Below are positions 44,643-55,409 of a DNA stretch of 64,000 nt, piece after piece. Numbering within the stretch: the first letter of the stretch is position 1; the number at the start of each line of letters is the position of its first letter. Below the pieces are notes generated by a model. That model saw nothing but the letters and a program-made list of their open reading frames with translations, was not told where the DNA came from and ran no database searches. The translations under genes were made by a program, and so were the position numbers. Origin of the DNA: Polyodon spathula (Eukaryota > Chordata > Actinopteri > Acipenseriformes > Polyodontidae); NCBI RefSeq assembly GCF_017654505.1, contig NC_054549.1, positions 24,492,647 through 24,556,646 of the forward strand. The letters are read 5' to 3'.

Positions 44643-45950
44643 ATGTTTTTGACATCAATTGATAACTGGATGATATATATTGAAAGGCTTGAACAGTATT
44701 TTGCTGTTAATGATATTGAAAACGAAAAACAAGTACAAGCGCTATTGAGTACAATGGGAGGAAAGGGTTATGGCCTCTTGAGAAGCTTAACAGCTCCTGA
44801 AAAACCAGCAAGAAAAAGCTTTGCAGAAATTGTACAGATTATGCAGACTCACCTGTCGCCTAAACTGCTATTGATAGCTGAAAGGTTCCAACTTCACAAA
44901 CAAAACCAAAGTGAAGGAGAATCCATTGCTTATTACGTTGCTAAATTATCGTGAACGTTGAAGAAATTATCGGAGCATTGTCAGTTTGGGGACGGCCTGA
45001 ATGATGCGCTAAGGGATAGATTAGTATGCGGAATTGTAAAAGAAAGCATACAGAAAAGACTGTTAACTGAAGCAGATCTCACTTTTAAACGTGCTGTTGA
45101 AGTAGCAATATCAATGGAAATAGCTGCTAAAGACACAATTGAATTGCAAACGGGTGTCAAGGCTGTGGCTAACGTTAACACAATGGCTGCCAAGACGTGG
45201 CAAAAACCTACACATATGGTGCAAGCTGATATATGCTACCATTGTGGAAGAGGCTCACGCAATGAAGTCTGTAGGAAATGCAATAAAAGAGGGCATATAC
45301 AGAAGGCTTGCTGTTCATGGAAAAAAAATGCAAAAGAAGACAAGACTCAAAAATACAGTAAGAAAAATAGAAATGTACGTGCTGTAGATGAAGACAGTGC
45401 TGATTCTGACAGTGATAGTGGACTCGCTAGCTTAGAAATTTACAGTATAAATGGAGGTGACAAAAATGCAATCTGGCTTTCACCCCAAGTAAATGGGTAG
45501 ACTGAAGATGGAGCTAGATACTGGATCTGCAGTTTCTGTTATGTCTCAATGGGAATTTGAGAAGATCTTCAGAAATGCTAAACTGAAGAAGACTACGGTA
45601 CTGCTGAAGACATACACTGGGGAAAGGATCGTTCCTTTTGGAGTAATGCCAGTAATGGTACAATACAACAATCAGCAGTGCACATTAGACCTGTATATTG
45701 TTAAGAAAGGTGGACCAGTTCTCTGGGGATGTGACTGGCTCTGGAAAATTCAGTTAGATTGGAGGCCTATTAGAAATCTGAAATTCTCTCAACCGGTCGC
45801 ACAGTCTACTGAAATGAAACAAACAAGCTGTTGGAGCAAGCAGCACCAGTGTTTGAAGACTGCATAGGGACTCTGAAGCACATAAAAGGGAAGATTGTGC
45901 TTACAGACAGAGCTGCTCCCAAGTTTCATAAAGCGTGCCCAGTATCATAA
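44643..45950 (+). pseudogene. Ty3/gypsy-like gag-protease and start of reverse transcriptase, broken
   Basis: From 44643 a capsid-like region reads IDNWMIYIERLEQYFAVND and SFAEIVQIMQTHLSPKLLLI, to a stop at 44952-44954. The same frame resumes after the stop (RDRLVCGIVKESIQKRLL) and continues to a nucleocapsid with CYHCGRG, where the first zinc knuckle has lost its C-terminal half, and a second knuckle CRKCNKRGHIQKAC (CX2CX4HX4C). After a frame shift near 45493 follows MELDTGSAVSVMS, the DTG active site of the aspartic protease, and WGCDWL. Another shift near 45813 leads to VFEDCIGTLKHIKGKIVLT, the segment before reverse transcriptase, which ends at about 45947. Polymerase and integrase are missing. 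The damage is at least one stop, two shifts and a deletion. Confidence 0.9.
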
Positions 45951-45967
45951 TTCTGACGGGTAAACAA

Positions 45968-47150
45968 CTAAAAAAAGTATGTCACAGCAAAGAAGAACTG
46001 TGCAATCTTTGACTCAATCTTTAATTCAATGTTTTTGGACCTGTCGAAATATTTCATGCATTTTTGGTGTGCTAGTAAATTCTTTAACTCTTCATCACTT
46101 TTGCAACCTTCCACAAATTTCTTGAGATTGCTGAACCGATCAAAGCACTTGATGTCATCAATTTGCACCCCCTTCTCTGTCAGGTATTTGACACAAGATT
46201 CCACATCATTTCAATTTGGTGTCTCACTCAGAGTAATCCACATGAAACAAGAGAACTCTTCCAGGTTTTGTCATCCACATCTCCAAATATTCCATGTCCA
46301 TGCTGTATAGAGATTCTATTTTAGCAAAAAATATGTCACATCCTTTCTTGCACTTTGGAGCCAGTAGTCCCTTAAATTTCAACAACATGAAGTTCTGGGT
46401 CTTGCGTTTAAGAAGGACAGTGTGCACTGACTTCAAGCTGGTCACCACTTCCACTATGGAGTTGTTTTCCCTTTCTATTTCTTTGATGTGTGAATGAAAT
46501 ACACTCATGAGTGAGTGCATGTACCAGAGGTATCTTGCTGAACTCATTTTCCAAAAAGTTCTTGATCACAGTGGGTGGTTTGTCCTGTGACAGTAAGAAA
46601 GACTTCAAGGCTGGAAACATCTGCAACAGCCTCATAACACCTGGAAATAAGGACAGCCATCATGTCTTGCTGTGATAAAGTAGCTTTCTATATTCAACGT
46701 CAACAAACTCACATTATTCCTTCAGAAGATCAGTTCGGGCAGTGTAGATATGGAAATAGTTGTACATTTTAAAAATAATGCCCTCAATGTCAACAACATG
46801 TGTGTCTTCCCTGTGATGGACACAATTGTTAAAAATGTGTGCTGGGCAACCCATACCGAATAAGGTCCCCTTCTGCAACAACTTCTTTAAATTTGCAAAC
46901 CGTTCTTTCCCCCTTGCAGTTGTCACCTGAAAATGCGACACACTTCTCAAACAAACTTTCCTCTTCCAGAGTTTCCTTGATGTATTGTGCAGTAGTGCCT
47001 GCCATCTCATTAGGTGTGCTTTGGACCTCGATTTGCTTTGACTGCAACCCACCATTCTTCCAGTAAAAATAATGAATCATTACTGGAAATATTTTCACAG
47101 CACCTTGATTGCTTCCATCTCTAGCAATTCCACAGTAAGTTATGTCGTGA
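45968..47150 (-). pseudogene. hAT-related transposase-like protein, multiply frameshifted
   Basis: On the minus strand, successive frames read AVKIFPVMIHYFYWKNGGLQ, then GTTAQYIKETLEEESLF, VAFSGDNCKG, FGMGCPAHIFNNCVHH, RLLQMFPALKSFLLSQDKPP, MHSLMSVFHSHIKEIERENN and KYLTEKGVQIDDIKCFDRFS. The order (SGDN/C, then GCPAHIFNNCVHH) is that of the RNase H-like core of hAT-related and DUF4371-like proteins common in fish genomes. It is split over at least four frames. It lies head to tail with the gypsy remnant and directly next to it, which suggests nested or truncating insertion. Superfamily assignment is by motif memory. Confidence 0.68.
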
Positions 47151-47154
47151 AGTT

Positions 47155-48015
47155 AAATGTTTTCTCTCTTTTTCTTCTATTCTATATGCATTGGTGGTTC
47201 TCTTTTTTCTTCCCATAAATGTCTTCAGCGGGGAGCCGGGGGTCCATCCTTTGGAGGGTTAGTGATTCCACTTTTTCTAACCCTTTGTTAAGCTCAGGAC
47301 TCAAGAAGAGGAGGTGCCTGTGCTCTCTGTGATAGCTATTGCAAACTTCTTATCCTGAGTATGCGTTTCCTACATTTGTTATCAACTGACAAGCTACCTT
47401 TCCTCAGGTTAGAGAGAAGAGGCTGAAATCATTAACTTTTCGTTCTGGTAAACTAGTACTATTGTAACTGCTGTACCAAGCAATTCTGTTGAAAATGACA
47501 TTTCGATGCATCACTCCACAACAGTTTTAATATTAAACTCTTAAGATGTATTGCCATTGAATTGCTAGGACTTACAGCTAGATGGGCTAAATATGGATTG
47601 CATTATAATATCATAGCACACAATACAAGGTCTGATCCTGATCCCCTAGTCTTTAAAATGATAATCAAAGCTATAGCATGCATGTACTTGTCTGGGCTGT
47701 TATGTGTTGCTTGGTGGTGTGATGGCAGTGCATTACCTTTGCACTGCGGAGTTCTCATTTTAAATTTCACAGGAGAAACTATTTTTAAAGTTTGCGCTAT
47801 ATCGGTACTTGTTTTTAGGTTCACATCAATGCTACTTAAAAATAAAAAATAATAATTTCAGGCCTGAATGTAACGTAATGGGTTCTAAATATCCTGCGAT
47901 GTTACAACTGCATGCTGTTAAAGAAATGGAATGATACAAATGTATACTTAAGTTTGCATTGTCGTACCCCCACCTCCTGTTCACACATTGCACCAGTGTA
48001 TTATTACCATTACCA
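47155..48015. other. No gene recognised
   Basis: Interval between hAT and L1-like remnants. Part near 47560-48015 may be 3' sequence of the latter. Confidence 0.35.
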
Positions 48016-48019
48016 CCTG

Positions 48020-48800
48020 TATTTGGGCACAATGAATAATAATAGGAAACTGAATGGATTCGCTTGAGCTGTGTGCTGTGTTCCAGGAAGCAGGGGTACA
48101 TTTTTCATCCAGGCATGCATTTCGTTTAACCAGGATTCCCAGGCAGGTGGTGTTTCAGACTTCCACAGTAGTGCTCTTTTCCTCTTAGCCACTGCAACAT
48201 GGCTTTCATAGTTACAAGACATCTCCCACAATACATAACCAGGGTGATTCTGGCAACAAAATGCCACAGATTATGACAAATAGTGTATAATACTCTCCAA
48301 ATAAAACTCCAAACCATATGTGCTAATGTGCCTTCTTGCATATTTGACATATATTAGACACCTTATGGTTGCTTTTATGTAATCTATTTGGGGTAAAGTA
48401 TAATTTTGTTTGATATTTGTAATTAATCATTCTGTTTTACATTAAGTGATATTTTGTTAGTCACCATGAAAATATTGGGCCTTGACTCATCTGTAATATG
48501 TTCTAGTAATAATCTAGTTCCAATTGGTCATTTGAAGAATTTATCAGAATTAAAAAGACTTTGTTGAAATAAGATCTTTAACATGAGGATTATTTAGAGT
48601 AATCTCTTCAACTGGAGAGGCAGGTGGCTTTTCTAATTAATACTTGTAAAGTTTCTAAACTGCAAATATATAAAGAAATGTGAATTTGGTATTTCTTTGT
48701 CAGCACATAGATGTTGGAATGAGCATTTTTATTATACAAATCCTTTAGAGTTTGAATACCCTTATCTGCCGATAGTTTAAACCCCAGGCACTTGCGTTTC
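48020..48800 (-). pseudogene. L1/Tx1-type LINE, C-terminal end of ORF2, degenerate
   Basis: In minus orientation the frame 48838-48608 contains GIQTLKDLYNKNAHSNIYVL and TKKYQIHISLYICSLETLQV, a pattern typical of L1-type ORF2 after the polymerase (short-loop region, ...F.EL...KY.+......QL). Further on come a C-x-x-C remnant (CQICKK) and VAKRKRALLWKSETPPAWES, which corresponds to the C-terminal AKRLILxxWKSxxPPxxxxW block of Tx1/L1 ORF2. Stops and shifts break the frames. The polymerase domain is absent. Confidence 0.7.
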
Positions 48801-48804
48801 TCCA

Positions 48805-50145
48805 AATTGGAGTGGAAGGTGAGAGAGCAGGGTTCCACTTAAGAAACGTAGATGTCATGCCATGCTTGAATATAGTGCCAAATTATTAAATGATATGTTA
48901 GCTTCTGTATTTCCTTTATACAGTGGGTTCCATGGAAACCTCCCCAGTACAGCGGTAGGCATGGTACATGATACTGCAGTGCATCACAGTTTACCTGTCA
49001 TTTGTGAAAAATCTCCCGAAGAACCATCAGGTTGCACGTTTTATTTTAGAACTTAAAAAAACTCCCTGGCTGTACACCAGAGGATGTTGTTTCAAATCAT
49101 GTGGCACTGTACCTTCTTTTAAACAATGACGGAAGCTAACTCTTCAATCCGAAAAAAGAAAAAATCTATATTAATGGGAGAAAGAAATGGTAACAATTAC
49201 ATAAAACCTAAATGTATCATAAAAGCATAGCATAATATTTAGTCTTAATTTGGCTAGAAAATCTGAATGTACATTATCATGACCAAGATTTACACAATTT
49301 CTGTTTCCTTGCCATCCTGAGCTGTTCGTTTATTCTACCCCTTATGAGTTTGTAGTACTGTAGCCCCTCTGTGATTCATCTGTGCAAGTACTTAAGTCAT
49401 TGCATGATTAATCTGTGACTATTTACTGTATTTTACTTGTTGTTTTCAACCCACACACACTTCAGTGAATGTCTTTGCCTACTTTACCTTTTCATTATTA
49501 ATACATCCTGCACAACAAACACAGTACAGTATTGATTATGCAGTTTGTAAAAACATTCTGTTTAACCAAACTAATGCATTAATGTGTATTGCAATTTTAC
49601 TTTCAATGTGTAACAAACACAGGGCTGACAGTTTTGTATAAATACGGTGCTGTGGCAACAGAAAAGAGAAGTGCCAGTCGTAATAGTTTTCTGAAATCTG
49701 AGAAGAATTTTGTAAAAGCAGCTGTGACTTCACAAGGGCATGACAAATGGACCCTGATCCTCAACACAGTGCTGCAGTGACCAACATGTTCATCACGACA
49801 CAATAGGGAAACCTTGTTATTGAGAAAACAATGTACGTATCTCGGTTTTGCTATGTTACAGTAGTTTATGAAATACCAATGTAAAGTCTCATGTAAGCTC
49901 TCAATATTCTTGCTGCCAGGGTGTGCTTGATTGATTTGCATGTTGGTTTGGCACACTCTTGAGGCTTGCCGTGCTCCACCTAAATAGAGGGGGTGGTTGT
50001 TGATTTTGTTGTGTACTTATACTTTTATAGAGTCTCACGGGTGGGATGACCAAGGGTAACCGTAAGCAAATATGCAATTAGTAAACACCGACTACAAACT
50101 TCTGTTTGAAAAGGGCAAGGACCTTTGTGACCATATGATAACAGG
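48805..50145. other. No gene recognised
   Basis: A 117-codon frame on the minus strand (49603-49956) has no recognisable motif and is treated as chance. Confidence 0.35.
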
Positions 50146-50149
50146 TTCT

Positions 50150-50700
50150 TTTGATTCCCACGGATCTGACACACACACTCAGGAGAACCAAATAGGTTAA
50201 AACAAGTTTTATTGTTTCTCCACAGGGTAAATTATTTTAAAAAGAAGAAACAAACACACAACACTGCAAAAATTAAAACCAGGGCATTCCCTTCCTGTGG
50301 ATAAAATCTCAAAAAAAAAAAAAATTAATACAAAAAAATGTTTGTTTTTAGCTGAACCAGCAAGTCCAAAACTAAAGAGAACTTAATCCGAGTCAGGTAC
50401 TGTCCTGGAGCAAGCGACCAAACCCCTCCTGCCGCTAACCGTTCCACGTGCTGAAACGCTGCTAATCCTCTTTGCCGAGAAAAGCCTGCGATTGGCCACC
50501 CACTGACGATGAGGATCCCAGAGATGTCTAGGAGAAAGACAAAAAGGAGTCTGTCAGGACCACATCCAATGGTTCTCTTTCTCCATATCTGGGACCCGGC
50601 GACTTTCTGGACCACTGAAAGCAATCGTGGATGAAGGCCCTGGACACCCTGGAACCTAGAAACTCTGCTGCACTGATACGCATGACAGATATCCCTGCAC
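50150..50700 (-). mobile_element. Probable LTR-like segment, minus strand
   Basis: On the minus strand there is GAGAAACAATAAAACTTG (poly(A) signal), then a U5-like region with CTGAGTGTGTGTGTCAG. Upstream is a GC-richer, U3-like region with GATTGGCCAC-inverse (CCAATCGC) elements. No TG/CA ends or target duplication were confirmed. A 132-codon minus frame at 50325-50723 is probably non-coding. Confidence 0.35.
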
Positions 50701-51193
50701 ATTACAATCATCTTTAAATACACTGCTCATTTTGATGGATAATTAAAATCATATTATGTCAGTTTTGCAGTTAAGCCTTTGTGAGTGTTATGAATTTGAT
50801 ATATTTGCCAACTATAAATAAAGTACTGCAGAGATACAGTATCTTACTGATGGGTCATTCAGCTACAGTGATCTTACACTTTTGTTTCATTATTTAATAC
50901 ATGCAATTACAATGATATGATCTGGAAAATAACTGTGTTACATACATACTGTTATATGTATAGAGCTCCCACCTAGTTGTGTGCTAGGTGTATACACTAG
51001 TAACTGGTAATTACAGTGTTACTACATGAATTCAATGTACCTGTATTACCAGTTTTACCAGTAAATGTCAACATTTACCAAACAAGGTGGTATATGTCTG
51101 AAATTATGAAAAAATACATTGCTTTTCAGACATTCACAAGTTAAGCACGATTTACCGAAGTGCACTGGTAAATACAGATATACATCGAAGAAT

Positions 51194-51305
51194 GTATTTA
51201 TTCATGCATATAAATTGTCAATTAACAAAATAATCATTAATGTCAAACAATATATTTATTTCTGCATATGCATTTTCCATTAACAAAATAATCATTCATG
51301 AGCCT
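51194..51305. repeat. 57-bp tandem duplication
   Basis: GTATTTATTCATGCATATAA, then CAATTAACAAAATAATCATT, from 51194 is repeated from about 51251 with changes; the ATTAACAAAATAATCATT block is exact in both. Confidence 0.85.
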
Positions 51306-51551
51306 ACAGCAATGCACAATTGAGCAATTTAAACTAGTTCAACATGGTATTGGACAATATTGTGATCCACTTATGTAGAACAACCAACATACTGGTACAG
51401 TGGTATTTCAGGATATTGTAAATATGTAGCAGTTTGATGAAAAATAACATTCTGTTAAATGCAAATTAAATCATTTAGGACCTTAGTTTTTTCAACCAGA
51501 AATCACACTTTGGTTATGACACAAAACGCCACAGGCTGTGAATAGATATAT

Positions 51552-51734
51552 TTATTTATTGCAGCATGATAGACTCTTGTGGCCCCTGGCGTTACACAGG
51601 ACTCCTGAAACCTTATAATAGCACTTTGTGTTGGAAACCTTTTTCTTGCACATACATCGTTTGAACCCCCACCCACCAAAAACAGACTGCTTGTAAACTA
51701 TTTGCCTGTTATGTTGGCTACTACATAAATGCAC
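51552..51734 (-). pseudogene. Cysteine-rich C-terminal tail of a transposon-type protein (tentative)
   Basis: A 60-codon minus frame reads FGGWGFKRCMCKKKVSNTKC, then GVLCNARGHKSLSCCNK. The spacing CxCxnC ... CN.R.H.SLSC.N resembles the Cys-rich tail of integrase/DDE-type proteins found in many fish and invertebrate genomes (CxCxxxCxxxxCxCxxxGxxCxxxCHxxxxCxN). Two cysteines of the full pattern are replaced. No catalytic domain lies upstream in reading order. Low confidence because of length. Confidence 0.35.
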
Positions 51735-51739
51735 AAAAG

Positions 51740-54330
51740 GGATAGGAAAGGCACTTGTTTATTTACCAGTAAATGTCCTAAGTAAAGCATTATCATGTTT
51801 ATTTCGGACATTTACCGCTTTTACGTTTTGTTGATCAACAGCAGAAAGTTCAGGACAGCATCTCCTCACGTCATGCTGGAGTATTGGTTGAGTTCTGGAA
51901 GAGACCCCTACTGTGCTCCCAACATCAGCTTACACATTGCAGCATCACATTCTTCTTAAGAGGCATCCAACCCAGACTATATGAAAATACATGTTTTCTG
52001 AAACATAGCTTTCTTTTAAAACTGCACATTTGGGACCTATATAGAATTGATTATTTTGCCAGCTCAAATGACTTCAATAGGTCTTGGAAGGTGAGAAGAG
52101 ACAGCGATCCAGAAGATGAGGCGAGACAGACCCAGCCTTGCTTAGCTTCTGGGAGCTGCTGAGCCCACCATCAGGCTCGACGGTTTTCAAACTATTAGAA
52201 TAATGTTGTGCTTTATTTTCCCTAAGAATTTATTTTTCCAAGTTCAGTTCTAATCCAACAAACAATGGACATTGCAGCTATAACTCAACCAATGCAAAAT
52301 GCTTTAAAAGTTTCAATATTTGAACATGGAGCACATGGTTAGAACCTTAATACTTTGTTGAAGACGCTAATGTACCTGTGCCGGCAGTACCTTGTAGATT
52401 TACAACAGAAGCTGTTCAATTGAGTCATGCAGGCATTGGAATAGCTGTAGTGCTGTTGGTTATAACTCAGGGACACAATCACGAGCTGGATATAGGGACA
52501 CAGCAGATGACATGTTGAGATGTAATGTGACATCGGTCTCCTCAGATCATCTGGGGACATGCCTAGCTGAATGTCAACTGCAGCACTTTGAAATGAGTAC
52601 GACAGCCACAGATCTGATTAATATCAGGGTGAGATAGGCATGATTAAAAAGTCGCAAAGTATTAAATATTTGCCGCAGATAGGAACTTATTATAAAGGCA
52701 CCCCATGAACCACGCAGGACTAAATGAATCAGAAACGAGGATGCCTACATACTGCTGTAGATTTCCTAGTGATACTATTTCAATGAAAATGAGACAATTT
52801 ACTACTGATCTAAGCCTCGAATGTCAAATCTGAATACAAATTAAATCTAATTTGATATCACGTTCATTAAATACAAGGGAGTATATTCAGAAAGATCATT
52901 GTTATCCTCTAGAGAGTGCTGCAAATTTAAAAGAATTACATTTCTAATTATTGTATAATTTTGAGAGCGTTACAGTGTGTATTATTAAATACATTCATTT
53001 TATCAATAAGCTACGTGCAAAATACTATAAACATAATTAAAAATGCATCATATAACACTGATAGCTGCATTCCTTAAAGTGACTGTACAGTGATCAAAAT
53101 AATGCACGTCCATTCACTACATATGTAGGTCATTTTAAAACATACCTGGTGTTAGACTAGAGTTACAGAAATCTCTGATCACAGGAAGAAGGCCTCTTGG
53201 TGAGTGCTGAAAAATATTCCTTTTCTTACATCCTTTAACAAAGTTACAAATGTGTAAATTAACTTCTACAAACTGAACAACAACATTTAAATGATGAGCA
53301 GGGCCTTTTCAAGAAGAACATTCAGAAATGGGTATATGGAATATAAAATTAAACAATATAAAAAAAAAAATCAATTGGGGATAATACAGGACTCCACACA
53401 TACGCTGGCTCTTGTTAGCATAGATCTACCGGTGCTGGCATGGCAAGTATATAAAGACAAATATATGTGTAGGCAGTCAAGAAACAAAGCTAGGTTGATT
53501 ACTAATGACCGGAATGGCATTCACACGGTATGCGACTGCAACACAATACAAAACCAATGCAAGGGCCTCATAATCATGTAATAATCACACTGTACCCAAA
53601 GGTTGAAAACATTTGTATAAATCAAGACTTGATCGGATTATTGCCAAATGCAATCCAAAATATAGGAGCTGGTGAAGACTGGTCCGAAATCAAGGCAGTT
53701 CTTGTGTTCACCATGTAGAGGGTGACAGACACACAGACACATGTTTTAATGTGGACTCTAAACAATACTGATAAATCGTACAGATGCTGCTAGTATGGAT
53801 TTTCTAAATGTTTACTAGTAAACTACACATAAGAGTATATGTGGGTATGGGTAGAAGCCTTACATATAATGCAGCTAAATAAAGGCAGAGACTCCTTTCC
53901 TTTCATGTGTTAAAAACACACTTATGACACTTATTTGCTCACTCAGCTTGTCTAGGTGTAAACATAAACTGATTCATTCCTAATTCGGTTTAAGAGCTAG
54001 ATGTTGTATGATTATGTTGATGCACTTCTGTAATTTATGTCTGTTTTAATTTCATGTTTTATAAGGTTTCAATCCAACATGGGTGGAGGAAACTGGTGGG
54101 ACGTGGCCTCCTATGGTTACATTTTGCGGTTCCTGTCACTTCAGTTTTTTTTAAGTTTTTTTATGCAATTCAGTTACTTGTTTCTGTTAGCCATTGTGCT
54201 GTAAAATTTCACTGAACAGATGTTCCAAACGTGTGGGAATTACATCTTATTCTGTTAGTGATTGTTATTTTTACCATGGAATAAAAAAATCTAATTCCTG
54301 CATTTTATTTAGTTTTCCTTGCTGTAACTG
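51740..54330. other. No gene recognised
   Basis: AT-rich, with a 96-codon plus frame at 53291-53581 and others without motifs. No repeat was resolved. Confidence 0.35.
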
Positions 54331-54335
54331 ATTTA

Positions 54336-54575
54336 TGTGTGCCCCACTAAATTGATTCTAGAGGTAAAATGTGTTCGATTGTCCCCTGTATCCAAAAGAG
54401 CTCTAAGGCGGATGACAGCCCCTGAAGGCGAGACATTCCAGTTTTGCTTCCCTAAATGTTGTGATCCCCAGTGTCAATGCAGCACTCCCATTTGTCGCCC
54501 CAGTGAAGATATGTTAATTCTCACAGCCAGGACACGTGTCTTTACCAAGTGAGCTCAATTGGGATTCCCTGTTTT
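54336..54575 (-). repeat. tRNA-derived SINE-like copy, minus strand
   Basis: On the minus strand it starts AATCCCAATTGAGCTCACTT, GGTAAAGACACGTGTC, close in layout to the head at 38296. It continues with CTTCACTGGGGCGACAAATG, the block shared with the copy at 10865-11100. The plus frame at 54337-54552 is a shadow. Confidence 0.5.
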
Positions 54576-54579
54576 AACC

Positions 54580-55030
54580 TGATCTCACCCAAAGGGATCA
54601 GAATCTGTAATGATCTTGGTTCTCTATCACCTAGCCATGGTTTATCTCTTTAGCAGAGGCCACATCTCAAGAAACATTCATAATTAATTATAACTTGTGC
54701 ACCTTTAAAAATAGAACATAAAGTACAATCTAACTATCTATAGCGTTATGTGTGAAATATCTGGGGAAATATCTTTTGTTTATAACTTTTCATGTTCTTT
54801 TGTTCATTTGTAACGTTCTATAAATACTAATGAAAGAACGATGGTTTCAGACAACAGGGCTGAAGAGTATTGCACACAGCGTGACAGGTTAAAAGGAGGC
54901 TGTGAGTTTGTAAAATTGTATATGGTTTTAATATACACAATGACAAAAAGCAATTCTTGTTTCTAATGTATTGATTGTTAATAAGTAAGTAGCAGGGTTC
55001 TGAAAAACAGTGTTATGCACGTTGCTACAA
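54580..55030. other. No gene recognised
   Basis: AT-rich sequence between a SINE and a foldback element. Confidence 0.4.
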
Positions 55031-55035
55031 CTATC

Positions 55036-55408
55036 AAATAACTACCTGTAATTTTAATTTTCGTTGTTAACGTCCTGACAACTTTTTACACTTATAACTT
55101 TAAAGTGTGTTTGAAAGCTATTTTTAAAATGGCTGCTCTAGTGAACTGGGGTTTGAGATCTGTCTTCTAAATCATTGCAGGAAGAGTAATTTTGAAATAA
55201 AAAAAACATAACAACAAGTGCTCTGGCTTTTCTGCTACGTACCACATCACTGATCGTTATTGCTGTGTTACATTTTTGACAATGTGGGCAATAATCCTTA
55301 CACTATCAATGCACTAGAGCAGACGTTTTGAAACAGACTTTATAGTTAAGTGTAAAAAGTTGTCAGGATGTTAACAATGAAAAGTCAAATTACAGGTACA
55401 TTATTTAA
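55036..55408. mobile_element. Foldback MITE with long inverted arms
   Basis: The left arm (TACCTGTAATTT, GTTGTTAACGTCCTGACAAC, TTTTTACACTTA, GCTCTAGTG) is matched in reverse by the right arm (CACTAGAGC, TAAGTGTAAAAA, GTTGTCAGGATGTTAACAA, AAATTACAGGTA). The arms are about 100 bp and roughly 85% alike by eye. The centre is about 170 bp. No coding frame is present. The superfamily is not settled. Confidence 0.85.
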
Positions 55409-55409
55409 A

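Noticed and set aside
49603..49956. 117-codon minus frame
   Set aside because: No motif, no splice context, and AT-rich surroundings with overlapping plus frames.
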